Shown here piece by piece: positions 49,346-58,282 of a stretch of DNA of 64,000 bases. Each line of letters starts with the position of its first letter. The first letter of the stretch is position 1. The stretch lies in NCBI GenBank assembly GCA_016212795.1, contig JACRDT010000013.1, forward strand, positions 1-64,000. The letters are read 5' to 3'. The notes beneath the pieces were generated by a model. It did not search any database, had not been told where the DNA came from, and saw only the letters and a list, made by a program, of their open reading frames with translations. This stretch comes from Elusimicrobiota bacterium (lineage in GTDB: Bacteria; Elusimicrobiota; Elusimicrobia; UBA1565; UBA9628). A program made the translations under genes and the position numbers.

Positions 49346-50059
49346 ATGATGATGAGCAGATGCTGGGCGTGGGTCCTGGGGGCGGCCCTGTGCCTCCCGC
49401 CCCGGCCGGCGGGGGCGGCCGGGGCAGCCCTCGCCCTCAAGGCCATCAAGGGCGTCTTCATGGGCCTCGAGGACGCCGAGAGGCTCGCGGCGACCCTCAG
49501 GCAGGCGGGCAAGGGCGGCATGGCCGACAAGCTCCTCGAGCTCACGAAGAGGGGCGAGATGATCCTCGTCGAAAGCGAGAGCAAGGCCGTGGTCTACAGC
49601 CGCGCCGCCGTCAAGGAGATCAACGAGGGGAGGACGGCGGCCGCCCACCTGTTCCTCGAGCTCGACCGCGAGATCGCCGTCAAGGCGGTCGAGGCCATCG
49701 CCGGGGAGCAGAACCTCCTGCGCCAGGCGGGCTCCTTCCTGGAGTTCAAGCAGCAGCTCCTGCGCGCCGCCGGCGAAGGCAAGGCCGTGGCCCAGCGCGC
49801 CGCCGACGGCCAGCTCGCCTTCCAGCTCCCCAAGAACTCGACGATGGGGGCCGCCGTCCGGGAGGTCAAGTTCCTCGACGAGCAGGAAAAGCTGCTGGTG
49901 ACGCTCGCCGACGGCGCCCGGCGCATCCTCACCTACCCGCAGTTCTTCGAGACCGTGCTCAAGCCCATGAGGGGCGCGCTGGAAGCGGCGGCCAAGGACA
50001 TCGTCGCGGCGCAGAAGGCCGTCTCGGCGCTCGCCGACGCGGCCGCGGCCATCCGATGA
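49346..50059 (+). CDS. exported helical protein of unknown function
   Basis: The 237-aa product starts MMMSRCW and has a signal peptide to about residue 25 (LGAALCLPPRPAGAAG). The rest is rich in Ala, Leu, Lys and Glu and likely helical, with two central segments near residues 60-130 that resemble repeat pairs. No family is recognised. The gene starts 1 nt after the NrtR stop. Its end overlaps the next start by ATGA, so the two exported proteins are made together. Confidence 0.7.
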   Translation: MMMSRCWAWVLGAALCLPPRPAGAAGAALALKAIKGVFMGLEDAERLAATLRQAGKGGMADKLLELTKRGEMILVESESKAVVYSRAAVKEINEGRTAAAHLFLELDREIAVKAVEAIAGEQNLLRQAGSFLEFKQQLLRAAGEGKAVAQRAADGQLAFQLPKNSTMGAAVREVKFLDEQEKLLVTLADGARRILTYPQFFETVLKPMRGALEAAAKDIVAAQKAVSALADAAAAIR

Positions 50060-51168
50060 CCACGAGAGCCTCGTCCCGCGCCGTCCTGGCCGCCCTGGCG
50101 CTGGCCTGCGCCACCGGGAGCGCCCGGGGCGGCGCCATCCAGTTGACGACCCCCGGCGAGTACATCCTCTTCAACGGCAAGGGGATCAGCCAGGGACCCA
50201 TGATGTCCTGCGGGCTCGACGGCTTCGAGGTGAAGGCCGCCATCGACAGGCAGTACGCCCAGGCCAACGGCCTGGCGTGCGGGTCCGACGCCGAGTGCTC
50301 GCTCGCGGCCCGGCGGCACCAGTTCCTGTCGATCGCCCAGAAAGAGGTCGTGCTGGACGCCCTGGACCTGTACATGCTCGAGATCTCCCTGGTGTCCGGC
50401 GGCCCGGGGCTGGTCATGGACGTGCTGTCGCTGGCGGCCTACCAGGAGATGGAGGGGGTGCGCGAGTCCCTACGCCAGCAGCACGGCGCCCTCGTCGACT
50501 ACTACGCCGCCGGGAGCTACCCGTCCTCCATGCTGGACACGCCCACCATGAAGCACTACATGAGCAAGTTCCAGCGGGTCCTGGACAGGGACACGAGCAT
50601 GCTCCTGTCGGGCAAGGACTCCCGGAAAGCCCAGGCGTCCCTGAAGCTCGTCGCCGACGCCGCGACGAATCTGACCAAGCGCGTGAAGAAGACCGAAGAG
50701 AACATGAAGCGGTGGACGGCGGCGACCGGCGCGTCGGACATCACCCCCTACGAACTCACGGGAGGCGTCAGGCACTCCCTCGTGTTCACCCAGCTCGGGA
50801 CCCAGCCGCTCGGCAGGCCCCTCTGCCTGCAGAACGACGGCAGGCTCTATGAGGGCAGGACCCTGGTCGGCGGCCCCGCCGACCTCTGGGCGAGGATCTC
50901 GCAGACCTGCGGCTGCGCCAGGCCCGGAGGCCGGTGCCTGCTGGGGCCGTCAGGCAAGCCGGCGTGCCTGCCCAAGATCGCGGTCTACGACTCCCACGTG
51001 TGCGAGGAGGGGCCCGACGGCCTGAGCCAAGTCAAGTTCAGCGGCTTCCAGCAGACCATCAACCACCTGGCGACGGTCTACGCCGCGGCGAGGGGGTCCA
51101 GCAAGTACAACGCCCTGGACCGGTACCACCCCTGCGTGCTGTACGCGCCGTACTTCGACGAGCTCTGA
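50056..51168 (+). CDS. exported Cys-containing protein of unknown function
   Basis: The 370-aa product has a signal peptide (VLAALALACATGSARG) and a helical middle. Its C-terminal third holds a cluster of Cys (QTCGCARPGGRCLL, ACLPK, HVCEEG, HPCVLY), probably disulfide-bonded after export. The motif YDSHVCEEGPDG is distinct but I cannot assign it. Coupled by ATGA to the previous exported protein, it probably acts with it outside the cytoplasm. No family is recognised. Confidence 0.7.
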   Translation: MTTRASSRAVLAALALACATGSARGGAIQLTTPGEYILFNGKGISQGPMMSCGLDGFEVKAAIDRQYAQANGLACGSDAECSLAARRHQFLSIAQKEVVLDALDLYMLEISLVSGGPGLVMDVLSLAAYQEMEGVRESLRQQHGALVDYYAAGSYPSSMLDTPTMKHYMSKFQRVLDRDTSMLLSGKDSRKAQASLKLVADAATNLTKRVKKTEENMKRWTAATGASDITPYELTGGVRHSLVFTQLGTQPLGRPLCLQNDGRLYEGRTLVGGPADLWARISQTCGCARPGGRCLLGPSGKPACLPKIAVYDSHVCEEGPDGLSQVKFSGFQQTINHLATVYAAARGSSKYNALDRYHPCVLYAPYFDEL

Positions 51169-51214
51169 GGCGCGCGCCGCCCGCGCCCCGCCTCGGAGGC
51201 GGCTCCTCCGGGAC

Positions 51215-51520
51215 CTACCTCGCCGCCGGCGCCGTCTCCAGCGTCAGCTGGGCGCAAGCCAGCTTCCCGCCCCCCTTCCCGTCGAGGAAGATGCCCACCG
51301 CGACCGCCGGGGGCTCGCAGGTCGCCCAGTCGGCCTTCTCATTGCCGCCGGTCTTGATCGGCTGATAGGTGATGCCGAGGTTCGGCTCCGTCTTGGAGGA
51401 CAGCCACTCGACCGTGATCCTCTTCTTCCCCTTCCCCTGGCTCGCGGACTCAACGGGACTCAGAGCCATCCCGATGAGCAGCATCACCAGCCCGAACAGC
51501 GCTACCGATACCCGGTTCAT
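51215..51520 (-). CDS. small exported protein
   Basis: The 101-aa product has a clear signal peptide (VALFGLVMLLIGMALSPVESA) and a short mature part with two Cys (TCEPPA and LACAQL), which may form a disulfide. An AAAGGAGG site on the minus strand precedes the ATG. The function is unknown. It is the last gene of a minus-strand group that includes the M3-like protein. Confidence 0.72.
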   Translation of the reverse strand: MNRVSVALFGLVMLLIGMALSPVESASQGKGKKRITVEWLSSKTEPNLGITYQPIKTGGNEKADWATCEPPAVAVGIFLDGKGGGKLACAQLTLETAPAAR

Positions 51521-51579
51521 TCTTTGGATCCTCCTTTCTCACTGGACCTTACATCATCCGGCACGGCCATTCAACCCCT

Positions 51580-53580
51580 TTACTCCAAGCGCTTCACGAA
51601 CGCGTCCTCGCTAGGGTCGCGGCCGAGGAACGCCTTGAGCGCCTCCCGCGGCTCCACCGAGCCCCCCGGCTCCAGGACCTTGCGCCGGAATTCCATGCCG
51701 GCCTTCGGGTCGAGAAGGCCCGCGGCCGCGAACCGGCCGGCGACATCCATCGCGACGGCCTCGGACCAGCGGACGACGTAGAGCCACAGCCCTCCCCCCT
51801 TCACGATGGAGTACTTGAGCTCCGGGTGGGTGCCCGGCGTCTGCGGCACGAGCGCGATCTCGGCGACGAGGGAGCGGTTGAGGGCGGCCGCGTCGGCGAC
51901 CTCGCCGGCGTGGGCATCGAGGTCGAACGTCGCCTGGGCGGCCCAGGCGAGCGCGGCGAGGCTCCCGTATTCCCAGCGCGAGCGGACGACGGCCTCCGCC
52001 ATGGCCTCCGGGAGCGGCCGCCCGTCCTGGTGGTGCCCGGAGAGCTTCCGGAGCACCCCCTTGTCCCAAGCCCACTCCTCCAGCACCTTCGCCGGCACGT
52101 CGGCGAAGTCCAGCGCCACCCGCGAGCCGGAGAAGCCGGCGTGCTTGGGCGCCGACAGCGTCTGGTGGAGCGCGTGGCCCAACCCGTGCAGCAGCGAGAC
52201 CACCTGGGCGTGCTTGAGCAGGACGGGCCCGCTCCCGGGCCTGCGCAGGTTCATCACGAGGATCGAGGCGGCGACCCGGCACGGCTGGCCGGCCCCGGCC
52301 CTCCGGCTCATCAGGGGAAGATCGGGGTTGCTCTTGGCCTTGCCGTTGCGCGCGAAGAGGTCCAGGTAGAACCGTCCGAGCCTCGCCCCCGTCTTGGCGT
52401 CGAAGGCCTCGACCAGGCGCACGTCGGGATGCCAGGCCGCGGCCGGCTTGACCTCCTGGAAGCGCAGCCCGAAGGCGCCGCCCGCGGCCGCCAGCGCCGC
52501 GTCCAGCGCGCGGTCCAGCGGGAAGTACGCCGCGACCGCCTCCGGGTCCGGCAGGTCGGCGCGCCTCGTGAGGAGGTTCTCATAGTACCGCACGTCCCAG
52601 GCGTTCAGGGACGCGGCGCCCGGGGCCTCCTCCCGCTTGAGCGCCAGCAGGGCCTCCACGTGCCGGCCGGCCTTGGCCGCGACCCCGCGCCGGACGCGCC
52701 CGATGAAGGCGCGCACGTTCTCCGGGGTGGCCGCCATGCGGTCCTCGACGGCGAGGTGGGCGTAGGAAGGGTAGCCCAGCAGCCGGGCCACGCGATGCCG
52801 GAGGGAGAAGACCTGCTCCTCCACGGGGAGGTTTTCGGGGTAGGTCCTGTTGTTGAAGGCGAACTCGAGGCGGCGGCGCGTCTCGGAGTTCTTGCAATCC
52901 GTCGCGACGGCGTCGAAGGCGGCGTTGTCGGCGGGGACCTTGAGCCTGCCGTCCGGCAACCGCTCGAACCCCCGCAGGACCTCGGCCGGGACCCCCTCGA
53001 GCTCGGCCGCCGTGAAGGGCACGGCGTCGTCGGATTCGACATGATGGCGGTTGAACTCCCGCTCGTGGTCCCCGAGAGTCTTCCTGAACAGGCGCAGCCT
53101 GGCGCGGTCGTCGACCGACAACAGGGCGCCGTTGCGCTTGAACTCCCGCGACAGCCGTCCGAGGAGCCGCGCGTCCTCCGGCGCGAGAGCCCCCCCGCGC
53201 TCGAACACGCCTTTGAGCGCGCCGTACACGTCCTCCCTGCCCATGATCTCCACTTCCAGCCCCGAGACCGCGGCGTGGCACTCCCCCGCGACCACCCTGA
53301 CGCCCAAGGACGGCGACAGGTGCCGCAGGACGGTCAGGGGCGCCGCCTCCTCCTCCAGGTCCACCAGCAGGCTGTCGAGCTCTTGCGCTGTGTCGCGGAA
53401 CGTCCGCCGGGCGTCAGGGATGGCCAGGAGAGCGGCGAGGCGCTCCAGGGCCCTCGCCCGGACCGAATCGCACTGCGCCGCCAGGGCCGCGGGAGCCTCC
53501 GGGAACCTCATCGTCCCGCAAAGATGGTCCGTCGCCTGGGCGGCCGCGGCCAGCCCGAGCAGTGCCGTGATGGAAGTCAT
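51580..53580 (-). CDS. M3-family oligopeptidase homologue lacking the catalytic Glu
   Basis: The 666-aa product matches thimet oligopeptidase-type M3 metallopeptidases over its length. The zinc motif, normally HEFGH, is HGLGH here (His465, Gly466, His469), so both zinc-ligand His remain but the catalytic Glu is replaced by Gly. The downstream DFADVPAKVLEEWAWD segment keeps the third ligand Glu. C-terminal motifs for peptide binding (YVVRWSEAVAMDVAGRF) remain. It may bind peptides without cutting them, or use another base. The N-terminus (TALLGLAAAAQA) is signal-like. The ATG overlaps the stop of the upstream gene (ATGA). The codon at the changed site is GGG. Confidence 0.88.
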   Translation of the reverse strand: MTSITALLGLAAAAQATDHLCGTMRFPEAPAALAAQCDSVRARALERLAALLAIPDARRTFRDTAQELDSLLVDLEEEAAPLTVLRHLSPSLGVRVVAGECHAAVSGLEVEIMGREDVYGALKGVFERGGALAPEDARLLGRLSREFKRNGALLSVDDRARLRLFRKTLGDHEREFNRHHVESDDAVPFTAAELEGVPAEVLRGFERLPDGRLKVPADNAAFDAVATDCKNSETRRRLEFAFNNRTYPENLPVEEQVFSLRHRVARLLGYPSYAHLAVEDRMAATPENVRAFIGRVRRGVAAKAGRHVEALLALKREEAPGAASLNAWDVRYYENLLTRRADLPDPEAVAAYFPLDRALDAALAAAGGAFGLRFQEVKPAAAWHPDVRLVEAFDAKTGARLGRFYLDLFARNGKAKSNPDLPLMSRRAGAGQPCRVAASILVMNLRRPGSGPVLLKHAQVVSLLHGLGHALHQTLSAPKHAGFSGSRVALDFADVPAKVLEEWAWDKGVLRKLSGHHQDGRPLPEAMAEAVVRSRWEYGSLAALAWAAQATFDLDAHAGEVADAAALNRSLVAEIALVPQTPGTHPELKYSIVKGGGLWLYVVRWSEAVAMDVAGRFAAAGLLDPKAGMEFRRKVLEPGGSVEPREALKAFLGRDPSEDAFVKRLE

Positions 53581-55148
53581 GAGCGTCTCCCTCTGATCCC
53601 GATATAGACGAGCGCGAGCCCGACGCAGACGAACGGCAGCCACAGCGGGAACCGTCGCTTCGCGCTCCCGGCCGGCCGGGAGGCTCCCGCCGCTCCCCGC
53701 GCCGGGGCGGCCACCCCGCCGGAGAATGACCGCCCCTTCCTCCCCGGAGCCGCCGAGGTCCCGCCGCCGCCCGAGTCGGACCGCACGCCCGCGTCCTCTT
53801 CCCCCATCCCCAGCCACGCCATGGCGTCGGCCAGGATTCCTCCGGACAGCCTGCCTCTCGCCTTGGCGAGCCGCCCCGCGATGCCGGGGGACCAGCCGGG
53901 GGACTCGCTCTCCTGGGCCAGGCTCTCAGATTCCAACAACTCGATCAACTCCTGGAATTCCTCCTCGTCCTGCTTGGAGTCGTCCGCGGCGGAGGGCGAG
54001 GAGGCCCGGGCCTCCTCGCCCTCCATCTCGTCGAGCTCCTTGGCCGCCGCCTTCAGATCCTCCGGCGGCACGAAGTCGCCCTTCCGGTACGACAGCCCTC
54101 CCGCCGACTGATTGCATTCCCCGGAGACCATGGCGCACGACCTGGACCAGACGAAGTCGTTGCCCGCCGCCTCCGGGCTCCCCGAACGCCCTGCGGCAGG
54201 GACCTCCATGTCGCGGAACACCGTCTGGCGCGAGCGCGGCTGAGACCCGTAGGCGCTCTTGAGCCGCTGGAAATCCTGCCGGCCCAGGACGTCGAAGAAA
54301 TCCGGGCGCTTGACCAGCGCCCGGGGCTCGGCCGCGAGCGCCGTCCTGAGCATCCCGACCTCCTGCGCCGACGCGGGGGAACCGTCCTTGCGCAGGACGC
54401 TCAGGCGGCCGTCGGGCCCGGCGCCCACGCCGAGCCCGAGCTTCTCGTAGACGCCCCGATACCCCTGCTGGAAGGCGAGCATCATGTCGCCCCGGCCGCT
54501 CCCAGCGCCCGAGGCGGCGGACTGTCCCATCCCGGCCGGCCCGCCCAGAGCGCTCCGGAGCGTGTCGGCGATCTTGAGGGCCTTGGCGGCCGCGCCGTGG
54601 GCCGCGGACCCGGGCGACACCTTGCCCCGAGCGAGGGACCGGGCGCCGGCGGCCCTGCCGGGGCCCGAGCCCCCGCCGGCACCCGAACCGGCGCCCGGGC
54701 CGCCCCCCTCCGTCAGCCCCTCCCCGGAGGGCGATGCCCCGCCCCCCCGGGGCTCCGGTTGATCGGCGGCCTCATGGTGCTCCTCGGACAGGGCTTGCTC
54801 GATGAAGTCCTTGAGCCTCTTGCGCTCGTCGGTGAGCGATTGGCGGGCGGCGCGCAGGTCGAGCAGCTCGGACCGGTCCGACGCCTGGCCCGACTCGACC
54901 TCGCCGATGCGCTCCTCGATCTCCTTCAAGCCCGCCGAGAGGTCGTGGAGGAGCACCTCGGCCTTGACGCCGCCGACGTACACGGCCTTGCGGCCGGCCT
55001 CGATGCGCACCTCCGCGACTTCGACGACGGCGGCGGGCTCGATCGTGAAGTCCTCGGCGGAGCCCGGGAGCGCGGGGAACAACGCCATCCCCGCCACGCA
55101 GACCAGCACGCGCAACCCGGGACCCGCGGCAGGCGCATCGGCACGCAT
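53577..55148 (-). CDS. exported, C-terminally anchored low-complexity protein
   Basis: The 523-aa product has an N-terminal signal peptide (LRVLVCVAGMALFPALPGSA) and a beta-like segment. A coiled coil follows (about residues 65-115), then long Gly/Ser/Ala-rich and acidic low-complexity stretches. A single membrane helix lies just before a basic C-terminus (LWLPFVCVGLALVYIGIRGRRS). That layout suits a surface protein tethered by its C-terminus. No family is recognised. It is coupled to the M3-like gene by ATGA; the M3-like protein may bind or process it. Confidence 0.65.
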   Translation of the reverse strand: MRADAPAAGPGLRVLVCVAGMALFPALPGSAEDFTIEPAAVVEVAEVRIEAGRKAVYVGGVKAEVLLHDLSAGLKEIEERIGEVESGQASDRSELLDLRAARQSLTDERKRLKDFIEQALSEEHHEAADQPEPRGGGASPSGEGLTEGGGPGAGSGAGGGSGPGRAAGARSLARGKVSPGSAAHGAAAKALKIADTLRSALGGPAGMGQSAASGAGSGRGDMMLAFQQGYRGVYEKLGLGVGAGPDGRLSVLRKDGSPASAQEVGMLRTALAAEPRALVKRPDFFDVLGRQDFQRLKSAYGSQPRSRQTVFRDMEVPAAGRSGSPEAAGNDFVWSRSCAMVSGECNQSAGGLSYRKGDFVPPEDLKAAAKELDEMEGEEARASSPSAADDSKQDEEEFQELIELLESESLAQESESPGWSPGIAGRLAKARGRLSGGILADAMAWLGMGEEDAGVRSDSGGGGTSAAPGRKGRSFSGGVAAPARGAAGASRPAGSAKRRFPLWLPFVCVGLALVYIGIRGRRS

Positions 55149-55162
55149 ACCCGGGCCCCGCG

Positions 55163-56278
55163 TCAGGCTCTCCGGACGATCTCGCCCGCGGTGATGGCGC
55201 AGCCCTTGTGCTTGACCAGCCCTCCCCGGCCAGCGAGCGTGAAGGTCGGCGAGCCGTCCCCGCAGGGGCAGCGGTCCCCGTCGATGGAGCCCAGGTCGGT
55301 CGTGAGGATGGCGAGGTTGGGCATCATGGCGTTGAACGGCGAGACGAGCTCCAGGAGCCCGGTCCCGCCCGGCGGGAGGACCTCGAGGGTCACGGGGTCG
55401 CGGGCGTAGACCCTGTTGTAGACGGGGACGTGGAAACGGTGCCGCCGGCATTCGATGTAGGGCGAGCTGTGCTCGGCCATGCCGTAGCCGTCGCGGATAT
55501 TTTCCGGAGGAAGGCCGAGCAGCAGCTCGGCCTTCCTCCGGAACTCTTCTCTTGAAACCTTCCTATCCTCGGCCGCCTTCCATCCTCCGCCGGTCACCAT
55601 CCAGCTTCCCGGCGGGAGCCGGATCGCTTCCTTCATGGCGTCCAGGAGGTCGAACATGAAGCTCGGGATGCCGAAGAGCCGCACCGGCTTGCCTTGGCAA
55701 CAGTACTCCTCGAGCTTCGAAATGGTCTCTTCCCTCCGGAACTCCCAGCCGCCGCCCGCCGCCTTGCGGACCGCGTAGAAGCGGTCGGCGACGGGCGCGA
55801 AGCGCTGCTGGTTGGTGTCCGAGAAGGCGATGCCCAGGTCCTTGGCCTCCCGGGGGTCGTAGACGAACATGAGGTAGTTGGCCGGCTCCTCGGAGACGAG
55901 GCCCTCCTGCTCCCAGAGGGTCGCCAGGAACCTCTGCACGCGGTCGAGGCTGGCCCGGTCGAACCAGATCTGGGTCTTCTGCCCCCGGGTCCCCGACGAG
56001 GTCAGCTTCAGGACCGCGGACCCGCGGGGCAGCGAGGTCAGCAGGAAGCGCTTCATGGCCGAGACGCCCAGCATCGGGATGCGCCGGAGGTCGCGCTCGC
56101 CCCGGATGGAGCGGGGGTCGAAGCCGCCAGACGCGTAGAGGTGGCGCAGCTCGGGGGAGCGCCGGTGATGGAAGCACGCGAACTCGCGGCAGGCCCGGAC
56201 CATGAGCCGGACCTTCGACGGGGTCCAGCGGCACGGGTCCTTGACCCTGGAAAGAGCCTCGCCGAACGGGAATCCCAT
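55163..56278 (-). CDS. LuxE/PaaK-like acyl-activating enzyme
   Basis: The 371-aa product resembles acyl-protein synthetase LuxE and phenylacetate-CoA ligase-type adenylating enzymes. It has the Ser/Thr/Gly-rich ATP motif LTSSGTRGQKTQIW, VTGGGWKAAED, and DGYGMAEHSSPYIEC (the YGxTE-like motif). A late LTTDLGSIDGDRCPCGDG stretch carries paired Cys as in PaaK. It should activate a carboxylate as an acyl-adenylate. Its partner gene is not evident: it is divergent from a GT-C-like membrane protein and followed by surface protein genes. TAGAAT 12 nt before the ATG could be its -10. Confidence 0.82.
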   Translation of the reverse strand: MGFPFGEALSRVKDPCRWTPSKVRLMVRACREFACFHHRRSPELRHLYASGGFDPRSIRGERDLRRIPMLGVSAMKRFLLTSLPRGSAVLKLTSSGTRGQKTQIWFDRASLDRVQRFLATLWEQEGLVSEEPANYLMFVYDPREAKDLGIAFSDTNQQRFAPVADRFYAVRKAAGGGWEFRREETISKLEEYCCQGKPVRLFGIPSFMFDLLDAMKEAIRLPPGSWMVTGGGWKAAEDRKVSREEFRRKAELLLGLPPENIRDGYGMAEHSSPYIECRRHRFHVPVYNRVYARDPVTLEVLPPGGTGLLELVSPFNAMMPNLAILTTDLGSIDGDRCPCGDGSPTFTLAGRGGLVKHKGCAITAGEIVRRA

Positions 56279-56315
56279 GGGAACAGGACGATTCTAACAA
56301 ATAGGGGATTCATGT

Positions 56316-56321
56316 TATAGT
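56316..56321 (+). promoter_or_regulatory. -10 element of the GT-C-like gene (leaderless GTG)
   Basis: TATAGT ends 7 nt before the GTG at 56329, so the gene would be translated from the 5' end of its mRNA with a GTG start. Confidence 0.5.
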
Positions 56322-56328
56322 AGGGACG

Positions 56329-57654
56329 GTGAACAGCCTCCGGACCCGGCTCAAGACGGGCATCCCGAACAGGATCCTGGCCGCCTTCGCCCTCTCCATC
56401 GGGGCGGGGCTCGTCCTCAGGGCGAACGTCATCAGGACGCCGTTCCTGTTCCAATACGACCCGCACCTCGACCATATCCGCGAGATCCACGCCCACTACG
56501 CGGCGCTCCGCCGCGAGCCGAGCCGGGACCGGACCGTGCTCGAGAGGATCGGGGCGTACGGTTTCCACCGGTTCCTCCTGACGACCAAGAGCCCGCTGGC
56601 CTGGCACCCGCCGGCGCACCACATCGCCTGCGCTCTCCTGGCCGCGGCCGCGCCCCGCCATGCCCTGCTCGTCCTGAAGACCTACGTCTGGGCGTGCAAC
56701 ATCCTGACGATCTTCCTGGCCTTGATGATCCTGCGGCATTTCTTCCGGGACTCCCCGGGCCTCATCCTGCTCGGGCTGTCGCTGATCCTGTTCCTGCCGG
56801 CGCATATCACCTTCTGCAACCTGATGAGCAACGACGTGACGCTGTCCGTCCTCTGCGCGCTCTTCCTCTACCTCTCGCTGCGCTGGGAGATCGACGACAA
56901 GGGTCTGGCCGCCGTGGTCTCGCTGAGCCTGCTGTCAGGCCTCCTGCTGCTGACGAAATACACGGGCGTCGTCTGCTTCCTATACCTGAACGCCCTCCTG
57001 CTGGCGGCCCTGCTCAGAAGGAGGATCGGTTGGGCGCGTCTCCTCGAGTACCTCGCGTGGGTCTGGGGCATCAACATGCTGCTGGCCTACTGGTTCTACC
57101 GCACGAACCACGGGATCCACGGGACCGCGTTCTCCCTGCCGGGCGTCTCCCAGCTCCGGCAGCACTCCTTCCTCAGCTTCAAGCCCGGCGACCTGCTCAC
57201 CCGGCCCGTCAACACCTGGCACGAATCGGCCTCCGTCCTGACCGGGTTCTACGCCTCGTTCCTGTCGTTCGACTGCATCCACAACCCGGTCCAGGAGATG
57301 CCCCTGAGGAACGCGGTCTTCCTGTCGTCGTCCGTGGTCCTGGCCACGGCCGCCCTCGGGCTCGCGTCGAGCCTCCGCCAGGCCAGGTTCGCGCTGCTCA
57401 ACGTCTTCTGGTTCGTCGCCGTCGCCTCCACCGCGAGATTCCTGTGGCGCTACGACCTGTCGATGGGCCCCCTCAAAGCCTGCTACGTGATGTTCCTGGC
57501 GCCGCTCCTCTGCGTGTACCTGGCCGAGGGCCTGCGGACGCTGCGCTCGTCGAGCAGGCCGCTCTTCACGCTGGCCGCGGCGGTCCTGGCCGCGACCGGG
57601 CTGCTCGTCTCGGCGTACTGCCTGAGGTTCGATTTCACCACCTGGTGGAGCTGA
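56329..57654 (+). CDS. GT-C-like multi-spanning membrane glycosyltransferase
   Basis: The 441-aa product has about eleven transmembrane helices. The first extracytoplasmic loop contains FQYDPHLDHIREIHAHY, with acidic and His residues in the position of the catalytic loop of dolichyl- or undecaprenyl-phosphate-sugar-dependent GT-C enzymes. It probably transfers a sugar to a protein, lipid or glycan at the outer side of the membrane. The acceptor is unknown. The GTG start fits the leaderless pattern seen in this DNA. It is divergent from the LuxE-like gene, with both -10 elements within about 40 bp. Confidence 0.78.
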   Translation: MNSLRTRLKTGIPNRILAAFALSIGAGLVLRANVIRTPFLFQYDPHLDHIREIHAHYAALRREPSRDRTVLERIGAYGFHRFLLTTKSPLAWHPPAHHIACALLAAAAPRHALLVLKTYVWACNILTIFLALMILRHFFRDSPGLILLGLSLILFLPAHITFCNLMSNDVTLSVLCALFLYLSLRWEIDDKGLAAVVSLSLLSGLLLLTKYTGVVCFLYLNALLLAALLRRRIGWARLLEYLAWVWGINMLLAYWFYRTNHGIHGTAFSLPGVSQLRQHSFLSFKPGDLLTRPVNTWHESASVLTGFYASFLSFDCIHNPVQEMPLRNAVFLSSSVVLATAALGLASSLRQARFALLNVFWFVAVASTARFLWRYDLSMGPLKACYVMFLAPLLCVYLAEGLRTLRSSSRPLFTLAAAVLAATGLLVSAYCLRFDFTTWWS

Positions 57655-57697
57655 CCCCTCCCAGGGACGCCCTCGGCCGCGGACGCGCCCTGGGTGC

Positions 57698-58282
57698 TCA
57701 GGGAGGACCGGCGGGCCGGCGGGCGGCCAGGCGCAGCGTCTCGAGCGCCAGGTCGAAGGCCGGCTGGCCTCGCGAAGCCTCGGCGGCCGCCGCGCTGTAG
57801 ACGAGGACGACGAAGCCCTTTGCCGCCGGCAGGACCACCGTGTCCTCGCGCAGCGCGACGCGCTCCGGCGGCAGGCTCTGGTGGATGCTCACCGTGGAGG
57901 TCCGCACGTTGACCTCCCTCGGGACGACGCGGCCGGAGGAGACCTGGAACCTCAGGCCGGCGACGCCCGCCACGACGACCTCTTGGACCGGCGCCTTCCC
58001 GCCCCCCGCGCGGGCCTTCCGCCGCGCGAACCGGCGCCAGGCGCGGGGATCGGCGTCGTCGTGGCGGCGGACCGTGATGGAAGGCCTGTAGCGCGCGGCC
58101 GAGGAGCCCGTGCTCAGCAGGACGTACGTCCCCGCCCCGAGGGGAGGCCCTTCCCTCCAGCCCGGGCTGAGCTCGAAAGAGAACCCTCCGCCCGCGGGGC
58201 TGTAGGCCGGGGCTTCGCCGCCGTAGGCCAGCCCCGCCCAGGCCAGGACCGCCAGGAAGCTAGAAGACCGAGCAATCCGCAT
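57698..58282 (-). CDS. exported protein of unknown function
   Basis: The 194-aa product has a signal peptide (FLAVLAWAGLAYGGEA) and a beta-rich mature domain with FSFELSPGWREGPPLG near the start. It resembles small domains that appear in many secreted proteins of unknown role. It overlaps the end of the preceding minus-strand gene by 23 bp, so both are probably translated together. Confidence 0.65.
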   Translation of the reverse strand: MRIARSSSFLAVLAWAGLAYGGEAPAYSPAGGGFSFELSPGWREGPPLGAGTYVLLSTGSSAARYRPSITVRRHDDADPRAWRRFARRKARAGGGKAPVQEVVVAGVAGLRFQVSSGRVVPREVNVRTSTVSIHQSLPPERVALREDTVVLPAAKGFVVLVYSAAAAEASRGQPAFDLALETLRLAARRPAGPP

